Shown: positions 53,811 to 64,000 of the stretch, piece by piece
How positions within the stretch are numbered: the stretch's first letter is position 1
Layout: each line of letters begins with the position of its first letter
Origin: Rhodanobacter glycinis
Lineage (GTDB): Bacteria; Pseudomonadota; Gammaproteobacteria; Xanthomonadales; Rhodanobacteraceae
Direction: 5' to 3'
Assembly (NCBI RefSeq): GCF_900114325.1
Contig: NZ_FOSR01000002.1
Coordinates: 124,001-188,000 of the forward strand
DNA length: 64,000 nt
Translations under genes and position numbers: made by a program
Notes under the pieces: model-generated
The model's input: only the letters and a program-made list of their open reading frames with translations
What the model was told of the DNA's origin: nothing
The model's database searches: none

Positions 53811-54473
53811 TCAGAACGGCCGCGGACACACCGATTGCAGGCCGTCGATGTGTTCGTGCAGATCCGGCGCGATACCCTGCCACATCGGATCGAGAATGAA
53901 ATCGATACCTTCGTCGCGGGCCAGCATCGCCGCCGGAATGAAATCGGCATCGCCGGCGACCAGGATGATCTGGTCCACCAGCTTCTTGTAGGACAGCGCG
54001 GCAATGTCGACGCCGATCTTCATGTCGACCTGGGTCTGGCGCATGTCCGGTTCGAAATGCTCGTCGCCGAGCTGGTCCGAATCCAGCGTGCCGTCGCGCA
54101 ACTGCTGCAGGGCGTGGTATTTCAGTTTCCACTCGCCGCGCTCGGCCAGCCGGCCCAGGCGCAGCGCCATCTTGCGCTGGCGGCGCAGCTGGTCGTGCAG
54201 GTCACGGCGAAACTCCGCGGCGGGGGTGCGGCCGAAATCGATGCTCTCGCCACTGATCGGCCGCACGAAGCGCTTTTCCAGCGGCGGGCAATCGTAGAAA
54301 AAAATGCGGTACAAGGATTCGCGCGGACGGTCGAGCGCCTTGAGATGCTCCAGTGCCATGCCGAACACGGTCTTGGCCACGGTGCGGGCGTCATTGGCGT
54401 CGCGCTCGCTCCATACCTTGCGGTAACGCGCGAGGAAAAACGCGCCGTCGACGAGGATGGCGGTGTTGCTCAT
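53811..54473 (-). CDS. NYN-domain (PIN-like) putative nuclease
   Basis: A 220-residue protein. The NYN/LabA-type PIN fold is seen in TAILVDGAFFLARY (first Asp), SLYRIFFYDCPPLEK, QTQVDMKIGVDIAALSYKKLVDQIILVAGDADFIPAAMLARDEGIDFILDP (the remaining acidic residues). Such proteins are metal-dependent RNases or binding proteins; this subtype's target is unknown. The start at 54473 (MSNTAIL) fits the fold; an in-frame ATG 60 bases further adds an unrelated stretch. Gene stands alone on the minus strand. Confidence 0.82.
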   Translation of the reverse strand: MSNTAILVDGAFFLARYRKVWSERDANDARTVAKTVFGMALEHLKALDRPRESLYRIFFYDCPPLEKRFVRPISGESIDFGRTPAAEFRRDLHDQLRRQRKMALRLGRLAERGEWKLKYHALQQLRDGTLDSDQLGDEHFEPDMRQTQVDMKIGVDIAALSYKKLVDQIILVAGDADFIPAAMLARDEGIDFILDPMWQGIAPDLHEHIDGLQSVCPRPF

Positions 54474-54518
54474 AGGATGTCCCGGATGGTGCTGCAATGA
54501 ATAAATGAACGTATGGAT

Positions 54519-54541
54519 GGCCAGCGCCATCATGGCTGGCC
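54519..54541. terminator. Small hairpin between frmA and the NYN gene
   Basis: GGCCAGC, loop, GCTGGCC with a short T-rich sequence after it on the plus strand. A second GC-rich dyad (GCCCCGG-CGCATGT-CCGGGGC on the minus strand, about 54616-54640) lies closer to the frmA stop and is the better frmA terminator. Confidence 0.35.
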
Positions 54542-54654
54542 TCGTTCATTTTACGCCATTGCACGCCCGTCGCGCGGCGGCGAGGGGCACGCCGGAACCC
54601 TTTTTGGGATATTTCCCAGCGGCCCCGGACATGCGCCGGGGCCCGGCCCGCGAA

Positions 54655-56141
<1,487 letters not shown>

Positions 56142-57062
56142 TCAACCTTCCAACGCTGCATCCTCCTGCAGCACCGGCAACTGGCGGCAATAGTCGTTCG
56201 CCTCGGCATGCAGCCACGCGCGAAACAGTTGCAGGCCGGGGTGATCCTGCGAGCGCGGCGGGTAGACCAGCCAGTACGCCTCGGGCACGCGAATGTAGTG
56301 CCGTCCCAACACGCGCAGGCGACCGGCGTCCAGCAGCGACTTCGAAGTCACCATCCGTCCCAGCCCCACGCCAAGACCCTCGATCGCGGCATGGCGAGCC
56401 GCATCCACGCTGTCGAAACTGGCCACGTAACGCTTGGGTGGGGTGCCGCCGAAACGCTTGAACCAGTCCAGCCAGCGATTGGCCGGGTTCGGATCACCCA
56501 GCAACGGCCAGCCGGTGAGATCGTCCTGGCTGGCGCCACTCATCCGCGCCACTAGTTCCGGTGCGGCCACCGGTGCGAGCCATTCGCCGAACAGGCGCTC
56601 GCACGCCAATCCTTCCCACTGACCGCGGCCGTAGCGCAGCGCGCAATCCACCGGCTCGCGATCGAACTGCACCAGCGCGGAGGTGGACTGGAAACTCAAC
56701 TCCAGCTCCGCATGCGCCGCCACCAGTCGCGGCAGGCGCGGCATCAGCCAGCTCGACATGATGCCCGGGCTGGCGCTGAGCGTGAGCGCGCCGTGGCGTC
56801 GCTTGCGGTAGCGCGACAACGCGTGCTCGATGCCGTCGAAATGTTCGCCGACCGCATCGAGCAGGCTGCAGCCCTCCACCGTCAGCGTCACCCCGCGCGG
56901 ACCGCGCTCGAACAGGCGTCGCTCCAGCCGTTCTTCAAGTTGGCGGATCTGGTGACTCAACGCACTGACGGTGAGATTGGCCTGCTCCGCCGCACGCGAC
57001 AGATTGCCCGTGCGCGCCACCAGCACGAACTGCTGCAACAGTCCCAACGGCAACTTGCCCAT
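56142..57062 (-). CDS. LysR-family transcriptional regulator (GcvA-like)
   Basis: A 306-residue regulator. HTH at residues 1-60 (LLQQFVLVARTGNLSRAAEQANLTVSALSHQIRQLEERLERRLFERGPRGVTLTVEG), effector-binding domain after residue 90 (LTLSASPGIMSSWLMPRLPRLVAAHAELELSFQSTSALVQFDREPVDCALRYGRGQW), typical of the GcvA/AmpR-related group. It diverges from a 59-residue gene across 108 bases that contain two GAATAT half-sites at 57065-57092. It may regulate that gene and the aldo/keto reductase. Confidence 0.92.
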   Translation of the reverse strand: MGKLPLGLLQQFVLVARTGNLSRAAEQANLTVSALSHQIRQLEERLERRLFERGPRGVTLTVEGCSLLDAVGEHFDGIEHALSRYRKRRHGALTLSASPGIMSSWLMPRLPRLVAAHAELELSFQSTSALVQFDREPVDCALRYGRGQWEGLACERLFGEWLAPVAAPELVARMSGASQDDLTGWPLLGDPNPANRWLDWFKRFGGTPPKRYVASFDSVDAARHAAIEGLGVGLGRMVTSKSLLDAGRLRVLGRHYIRVPEAYWLVYPPRSQDHPGLQLFRAWLHAEANDYCRQLPVLQEDAALEG

Positions 57063-57170
57063 CTTGAATATCCCTCAAGTCTGGCTTGCGAATATATCGC
57101 TTTTTGGCGGCTTCCGACGCGCGTACCTTGAGCACACCACAAGTCCACGCACTCCTTCAGGAGGCTCCCC

Positions 57171-57350
57171 ATGTTCTCGCTCTGGAAAGATCTGCTGTTC
57201 CTGCACGGTCACATGTTGCGCAAGGAAAACCTGGATTGGCGCCCGGATGCGCCATCGGCACAGCAACCGGACAAGCACGGCCGCAAGGCCAGGCGAGTCG
57301 CAGCGGCCTGCTGCGCGACCGTGTGGCCACGCATCATGGGACCGCGCTGA
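57171..57350 (+). CDS. Small basic protein divergent from the LysR gene
   Basis: A 59-residue gene: MFSLWKDLLFLHGHMLRKEN, then LDWRPDAPSAQQPDKHGRKA, then RRVAAACCATVWPRIMGPR. Initiation is well supported by AGGAGG 7 bases before the ATG. The product has a short amphipathic or hydrophobic N-terminal helix, a proline/charged middle and a basic, Cys-Cys containing end. No family is recognised. Its place between a LysR regulator and an oxidoreductase in a divergent layout suggests it is a regulated member of that unit. Confidence 0.65.
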   Translation: MFSLWKDLLFLHGHMLRKENLDWRPDAPSAQQPDKHGRKARRVAAACCATVWPRIMGPR

Positions 57351-57469
57351 TCGCCGCATGGAAACCTGACGGGCTTGAATCCCGCCGACGCGCAGCCACT
57401 TCGGATACGTCACGTGCCGTTTGCCCAGACGCGTGCAGACTTCCCGTCTCCCGTCATCCGAGGTATCCC

Positions 57470-58420
57470 GTGCACACACGCCCACTTGGCAACTCGCCAC
57501 TTTCCGTCGCCCCGCTCGCCTTCGGTGGCAACGTGTTCGGCTGGAGCGCCGACGAAAAGCGCTCGTTCGAACTGCTCGACACCTTCGTCGATGCCGGCTT
57601 CAACCTGGTCGACACCGCAGACGTCTATTCGGCCTGGGTGCCGGGCAATCGCGGCGGCGAGTCGGAAACCATCATCGGCAAGTGGCTGGCGCAGGGCGGC
57701 GGTCGCCGCGACAAGGTGGTGATCGCCACCAAGGTGGCCAAATGGGCCGAGCATCCCGGGCTGTCGCCGATGAATATCCGCCAGGCGGTGGAAGGTTCGC
57801 TGAAGCGCCTGCAGACCGACCACATCGACCTCTACCAGGCGCACGAAGACGACGCCAGCGTGCCGCTGGCCGACACGCTGGGCGCATTCGGACGGTTGAT
57901 CGAGGAAGGCAAGGTGCGCGCCATTGGTGCGTCCAACTACAGCGCCGACCGTCTCGCCGACGCGCTTGCCGTGTCGAAGCAGCACCACCTGCCGCGCTAC
58001 GAAACCGTGCAGCCGGAATACAACCTGGTCAGCCGCGCCGGCTATGAAGCCGAGTTGGAACCGCTGGCACGTCGCGAGAACCTCGGCGTGATTCCCTACT
58101 ACGCGCTGGCCAGCGGCTTCCTCACCGGCAAGTACCGCAGCGAGGCCGATCTGGCCAAGAGCTCCGCCCGTGGTGGCGCGGTGAAGAAATTCCTCAACCC
58201 CAAGGGTCTCGGTGTGCTTGCCGCACTGGACCAGATCGCCGCCGCGCACCAGGCCACGCCGGCGCAGGTGGCGCTGGCGTGGATGATGGCGCGCCCGGGG
58301 CTCACCGCACCGATTGCCAGTGCCACCAGCGTGGAGCAATTGCGCGAACTGCTGGCCGCGGCCGAGCTCAAGCTCGGTGCCGAAGAAATCGCCACGCTGG
58401 ATCGCGCCAGCGCGGCGTGA
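57470..58420 (+). CDS. Aldo/keto reductase
   Basis: A 316-residue NADPH-dependent reductase of the AKR superfamily (YajO/YghZ-like). Substrate/cofactor motifs: LAFGGNVFGW, VDAGFNLVDTADVYSAW (Asp, Tyr of the tetrad), KVVIATKVAKW (Lys), TDHIDLYQAHEDD (His), IGASNYSADRL, VQPEYNLVSR, VIPYYALASGFLTGKYR and the C-terminal phosphate-binding PIASATSVEQL. The start is a GTG at 57470 with GAGG 6 bases upstream. It is 119 bases after the small gene and probably in one transcript with it. Confidence 0.92.
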   Translation: MHTRPLGNSPLSVAPLAFGGNVFGWSADEKRSFELLDTFVDAGFNLVDTADVYSAWVPGNRGGESETIIGKWLAQGGGRRDKVVIATKVAKWAEHPGLSPMNIRQAVEGSLKRLQTDHIDLYQAHEDDASVPLADTLGAFGRLIEEGKVRAIGASNYSADRLADALAVSKQHHLPRYETVQPEYNLVSRAGYEAELEPLARRENLGVIPYYALASGFLTGKYRSEADLAKSSARGGAVKKFLNPKGLGVLAALDQIAAAHQATPAQVALAWMMARPGLTAPIASATSVEQLRELLAAAELKLGAEEIATLDRASAA

Positions 58421-58508
58421 GCTCGGCCGACGGGAGCCACCAGGCTTCTGCCTGCAGGATGGCCGAGCCTTGGAGCCTGCTCAAAACCTCCAAGCTTCCC
58501 TACTGAAG

Positions 58509-58536
58509 CGTCATTCCTGCGAAAGCAGGAATGACG
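58509..58536. repeat. Perfect GTCATTCC-type palindrome
   Basis: CGTCATTCCTGC, loop GAAA, GCAGGAATGACG: the minimal form of the repeat family, between converging genes, so it may act as a terminator. Confidence 0.7.
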
Positions 58537-58588
58537 AGCGGGAACGCATGCGGGGCTCCTGTTCGACAGCGCGATTTCGAGCAGGTTT

Positions 58589-59455
58589 TTATTCCATCCG
58601 TGCCGCCAGCTTGCCGACGTGCGCCAGCACTGCCTTGCGCATGTCGCCCTGGTCCGCCGGGCCTTCGTAATACGCCGTGACCAGCAATGGCTGCCGCCCC
58701 GGCGGCCAGGCGATCGCCACGTCGTTGGTCTGGGTGTGGCCGCTGCCGGTCTTGTCGCCCGCCTGCCAGCTCGCCGGCATGCCGGCGCGCAGCTGCGTTT
58801 CGCCGGTGGTGTTGTGGCGCAGCCAGTCGATCAATTGCGCGCGCGACGACGCGGACAGCACATTCCCCAGCAACAGCTTGCGCAAGCTCGCCAGCATCGC
58901 GTCCGGCGTGGTGGTGTCGAGATTCCTGTCGGGCACGTTGAGTTCGGGTTCGTGGCGATCCAGTCGGGTGATGTCGTCGTCCAGGCTGCGCACGAAGCGC
59001 GTCGCCGCGGCGGGGCCGCCCACGCTCTTCAGCAACAGGTTCATCGCGGTGTTGTCACTGATGGTCAACGCGGCGTGGCAAAGCTCGGCCACGGTCATGC
59101 CTGGCGCGCCCACGTGTTTGCGGGTGACCGGCGCCCATTCGAGGATGACGTCAGGGCCGAACACGATGCGGCGGGACAGTTGCTCCTCGCCACGATCCAC
59201 CCGCGCCAGCACCGCGCCCACCACCAGCAATTTGCCGGTGCTGCACAACAGAAAGCGCTCGCCCGCGCGATGACCTGCATGCCGACCACTGCCGATATCC
59301 AGCATGGCCACGCCCAGCCGACCGCCATGCTGGCGTTCCAGCGTGGCCAGCTCGCCGGCGATGGCTTCCGTTTCGCCAGCCATAGCAAAGCGGGGGCGGA
59401 CAACGAGTGCCGCGGCACCCAGCAGGCTGGCCTTGATCAAGTCACGACGATGCAT
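58589..59455 (-). CDS. Class A beta-lactamase with a twin-arginine signal
   Basis: A 288-residue serine beta-lactamase. Ser72-T-G-Lys75 (CSTGK), SDN at 133-135, Glu169 in EPELN and K235-T-G-S are all in place, so it should be active against penicillins and perhaps cephalosporins. The signal MHRRDLIKASLLGAAALVV has a Tat-type RR motif, with cleavage after AMA. A Cys precedes the nucleophile, as in some carbapenemases, but the partner Cys after KTG is missing. Resembles the L2-type enzymes of Stenotrophomonas. No ampR-like neighbour. A chromosomal, intrinsic gene by context. Confidence 0.92.
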   Translation of the reverse strand: MHRRDLIKASLLGAAALVVRPRFAMAGETEAIAGELATLERQHGGRLGVAMLDIGSGRHAGHRAGERFLLCSTGKLLVVGAVLARVDRGEEQLSRRIVFGPDVILEWAPVTRKHVGAPGMTVAELCHAALTISDNTAMNLLLKSVGGPAAATRFVRSLDDDITRLDRHEPELNVPDRNLDTTTPDAMLASLRKLLLGNVLSASSRAQLIDWLRHNTTGETQLRAGMPASWQAGDKTGSGHTQTNDVAIAWPPGRQPLLVTAYYEGPADQGDMRKAVLAHVGKLAARME

Positions 59456-59569
59456 GCACAGGACTCCATGAGCAAAGGATTCGAATCAGTGCAGCCTGCA
59501 ACATGACGCTGGGCTTTTGCGGCCGCGACAAGGGCAAAGTCATGGCAGCGGCAAGCAGGCGCAAGCCGA

Positions 59570-60667
59570 TCACTGCGCCGTCGTACTGCCTGCCACGGCC
59601 GGCGTCGGCACACTGCCTGCGGTGGCCGGCGCTGCGTCTTGCTGCTCGGGCGATTCCACGGTGTAGCCCTGCGCCTGCAGTTTGGCGAGATAGCCCGTGG
59701 GCGACAGCAATTCGCCCATCGGCAGCATCGCGAAGCTGGTGCGGTCGTTCGCCAGCGCAGCGCGCGCCGTCGCCAGCCACTTGGCCTCCAGTTGTTCGGA
59801 CACGTCATCGAGGCCGAGCTGATGGGCGAAGCCGGCATTCGTGATCGCGCTGACGCAGGCATCGCGGCGGTGGCTGTCGGGCAGCGCACGCAATGTGGCC
59901 AGGTCACCGATGGCCCAGGCATTGGCGCGTTCGGTCATTTCCGGCAGATCGTGCTCGACGCTGTCCAGCGTGCGGCTGAAACACTTCAGGTCACTGGGCG
60001 CCGCGGCCTTGAACGCCTTGATCGCATCGCGCGGATGCTTGATCTCCACGTGGTAGTCGACCGGGGTTTCCTGCACGCCATAGCGTTTCGCCAGCGTCTC
60101 CACCGTGCCCGGCACGCCGCCGCTGGTACTCAGGCCGTTCGCCTTCAGCGCCTTCTTGTACAACTCCTGCGCCGCAAACAACGGGCGCCAGCGCTCGATG
60201 CCGCGATCCCGGCCGATGTACTTCTGCTTGAGCACCTGCCAGCGCGCGTAGGTCGACGCGTCCATCACCTGGTCCAGCTTCTTGCCGTCGGGATTCTTGC
60301 GCGCGCCGTAGGCCGAGGGCAGCAGGAAAAGTTTTCCGAAGAAACCGATGTCCGCCTTCAGCTTGATCTTCGGTTGCAGCAGCACCTGCTGCGACTGGCC
60401 GATCACCCGGTCCAGATCACGCGATTCCCACTGCATGTCGCGCGGCAGCGGCGACAGCGTGCCCAGTACCCACAGCACGTGGCCATCCTTGCTCACCTTC
60501 CACAGTCCCGGCCCCGGCACCACGCCACTGACCACCACCGGTGCCAGCAGCGGCACGTTCGCCGGTGGTGGTGGCGGCGGTGGTACGGAGCCGGTCGTCG
60601 ACTGGGCAAACGCCGGCGACAGCACGCCCAGTGCGAACAGCAGGATTCCGGCTTGCAGGCGCATCAT
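59570..60667 (-). CDS. TraB/GumN-family protein
   Basis: A 365-residue exported protein with a signal peptide (MMRLQAGILLFALGVLSPAFAQ) and a proline run. The TraB/GumN (Tiki-like) domain shows GLWKVSKDGHVLWVLGTLSPLPRDMQWES and the late NDRTSFAMLPMGELLSPTGYLAKLQAQGYTV. The GTxH motif of active Tiki/TraB is GTLS here, and the closing GAxHL is PMGELL, so the metal ligands are altered and activity is doubtful. GGAG precedes the ATG at 60667; 60664 is the next possible start. Ends in an Ala/Thr-rich tail. Confidence 0.85.
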   Translation of the reverse strand: MMRLQAGILLFALGVLSPAFAQSTTGSVPPPPPPPANVPLLAPVVVSGVVPGPGLWKVSKDGHVLWVLGTLSPLPRDMQWESRDLDRVIGQSQQVLLQPKIKLKADIGFFGKLFLLPSAYGARKNPDGKKLDQVMDASTYARWQVLKQKYIGRDRGIERWRPLFAAQELYKKALKANGLSTSGGVPGTVETLAKRYGVQETPVDYHVEIKHPRDAIKAFKAAAPSDLKCFSRTLDSVEHDLPEMTERANAWAIGDLATLRALPDSHRRDACVSAITNAGFAHQLGLDDVSEQLEAKWLATARAALANDRTSFAMLPMGELLSPTGYLAKLQAQGYTVESPEQQDAAPATAGSVPTPAVAGSTTAQ

Positions 60668-60775
60668 TGCACTCCTTCGGCAAGTGGCTCATTTTCCCGC
60701 CGGGCAGATGACTCGGATATGGCCAGCCTGCCTGCCATCGCGGAACCTCGCTCCCGATCAGCGACGAAGCTCAGC

Positions 60776-60895
60776 AAAAAAGACCGTTCGCACTGAGCGT
60801 AGCTTGCGCAGTGTCCACAGACGATCACCCTTCGACTCCGGCCCTACGGACATCCGCTCAGGGCGAACGGTGAGGTATCAGCCGAACCTTGTCGC
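60776..60895. repeat. Composite repeat upstream of icd 3' end
   Basis: AAAAAGACCGTTCGCACTGA, then GCGTAGCTTGCGCAGTGTCC, then CCTTCGACTCCGGCCCTACG and CGAACGGTGAGGTATCAGCC. It is the inverse relative of 35342-35513. The 310-base gap from 60668 to 60977 otherwise holds only the TraB promoter side and a possible icd terminator (GGGGCGCCGCAACGCCCC at about 60934-60951). Confidence 0.65.
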
Positions 60896-60977
60896 TGCTC
60901 AGGACTTCGCTCGCCGGTCACCAAAGGCGACACGGGGCGCCGCAACGCCCCGTGTCGCTTGCCTCGATACGCCGCGA

Positions 60978-63326
<2,349 letters not shown>

Positions 63327-63452
63327 CTATTGTCGCGGTTTCATGGTCAGGGGCAAAGCACCGGGCGCCATATGCATGCCTCCATGGCATGCCCGATTGC
63401 ACCCGCGCGGCGTTGGACTAGCATACGCACACCCAACGCCAAGGATCGTCGC

Positions 63453-63878
63453 ATGAAGGGATTGAGCCAGCGCATCGTCGATTTCATCGCCGCGCTTGAA
63501 CCGTCGTACACCCGCCAGTTGGCCGACGGCCACGAGTGTGCGTTGTGGTTGGGCGATGGCACCTTGCTGCTGCCGATGGACGAATCGCATGCCGCCCACG
63601 AGGAGGGCTGGGTCGCCGTGCTGTGGCAGGGCGACGGGCAACGCCGTTCGGAAGTGCCGGGCAGCCTGCTGGCCAGTCGGGCCATCCTGCAGCATGCGCA
63701 ACTGCTCGGTATCGGTCGCGCGCCGGACGTGACAACGGCCACGCGCGAAATCCTGCTGGCGCATTTCACGCGGCGCACCGGCATCACATTGCGCCCGGAT
63801 ACGGCATTGACGGCTGCGCATGATTCGCACCCCGTGCGAGCCGAAGCGCGGGCGACGGCGGATCTGCCCGTGGCCTGA
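63453..63878 (+). CDS. Hypothetical protein
   Basis: A 141-residue protein without a signal peptide or membrane span: MKGLSQRIVDFIAALEPSYTRQLADGHECALWLGDGTLLLPMDES, then WVAVLWQGDGQRRSEVPGSLLASRAIL and LLAHFTRRTGITL. It reads as a small soluble alpha/beta protein. AAGGA lies 7 bases before the ATG at 63453. It diverges from icd over 243 bases. No family recognised; the last 122 bases of the window after it hold nothing identified. Confidence 0.6.
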   Translation: MKGLSQRIVDFIAALEPSYTRQLADGHECALWLGDGTLLLPMDESHAAHEEGWVAVLWQGDGQRRSEVPGSLLASRAILQHAQLLGIGRAPDVTTATREILLAHFTRRTGITLRPDTALTAAHDSHPVRAEARATADLPVA

Positions 63879-64000
63879 GAGCCGGCAGCGAGCCGCTCGA
63901 TGCGGTTCGGGCGGCCACCTCCGTGTCGGTGTGATGCACCGCGACGAGCGCCGGTGCCATTTCGGGCGCCCTCCCTGGCGCACCGAATCTTCCTGAAACT

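Noticed and set aside
63327-63983. An open frame of 218 codons opposite the small hypothetical gene at the window end
   Set aside because: Arg/Gly/Pro-rich shadow; the plus-strand frame has the ribosome binding site and protein-like composition.

Overview
The window is high-GC chromosomal DNA of a gammaproteobacterium, most likely of the Xanthomonadales (Rhodanobacter/Dyella/Xanthomonas type). The evidence is the type II secretion (T2SS) cluster in the xps gene order E-F-G-H-I-J-K-L-M-N-D, a sedolisin-type secreted protease, a monomeric isocitrate dehydrogenase, an oar-like TonB-dependent receptor and many GTAG-headed REP hairpins. No tRNA, rRNA, CRISPR array, integrase or transposase gene was seen, so this is core-like chromosome with a few accessory pieces and heavy loading of small interspersed repeats.

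Layout. 1-1394: a partial NRDE-family protein and a methylglyoxal synthase with two MGS-like domains. 1499-4270: a TonB-dependent receptor. 4813-7472: envC and ctpA (cell separation and periplasmic proteolysis). 7938-9474: tatABC. 9545-12369: a SYLF protein, then hemH and an alpha/beta hydrolase. 12407-15896: a NatAB-like ABC exporter coupled to a secreted peptidase-like hydrolase. 15904-18414: a five-gene operon built round a small XRE repressor, with two identical palindromes in front. 18885-25977: a chaperone-usher fimbrial cluster behind a near-consensus sigma-54 promoter and a CRP-like site. 26426-29016: a ferredoxin-NADP reductase and a YadGH-like ABC transporter. 29165-32053: dbpA and a YhiN-type flavoprotein. 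32196-34463: an S53 protease. 34464-35633: a long, partly AT-rich intergenic region. 35634-39675: an ArsR regulator, a flavin reductase-like protein and the helicase hrpB. 39792-51009: the T2SS cluster. 51242-58420: tatD, rluE, an exported methyltransferase-like protein, a NYN-domain protein, frmA, a LysR regulator, a 59-residue small gene and an aldo/keto reductase. 58589-63878: a class A beta-lactamase with a Tat signal, a TraB/GumN protein, icd and a small hypothetical gene.

How the parts fit. Envelope traffic dominates. TatABC could export the beta-lactamase, which has a twin-arginine signal. The T2SS could carry the S53 protease, which has a signal peptide, a PKD domain and a P-domain. 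The fimbrial cluster is a complete chaperone-usher unit (pilin, chaperone, usher, two tip or adhesin subunits). CRP-like sites lie upstream of the fimbriae, of an orphan pilin-like gene and of the protease, which suggests a shared cAMP/c-di-GMP-type (CRP/Clp) regulator; that link is inference.

The points most worth a second look are: the sigma-54/CRP-type fimbrial promoter; an in-frame repeat insertion in the helicase core of hrpB; loss of the tetracysteine zinc motif in GspE; repeats that split the T2SS operon between E/F and G/H; the tandem MGS domains; and the XRE operon with twin operators.
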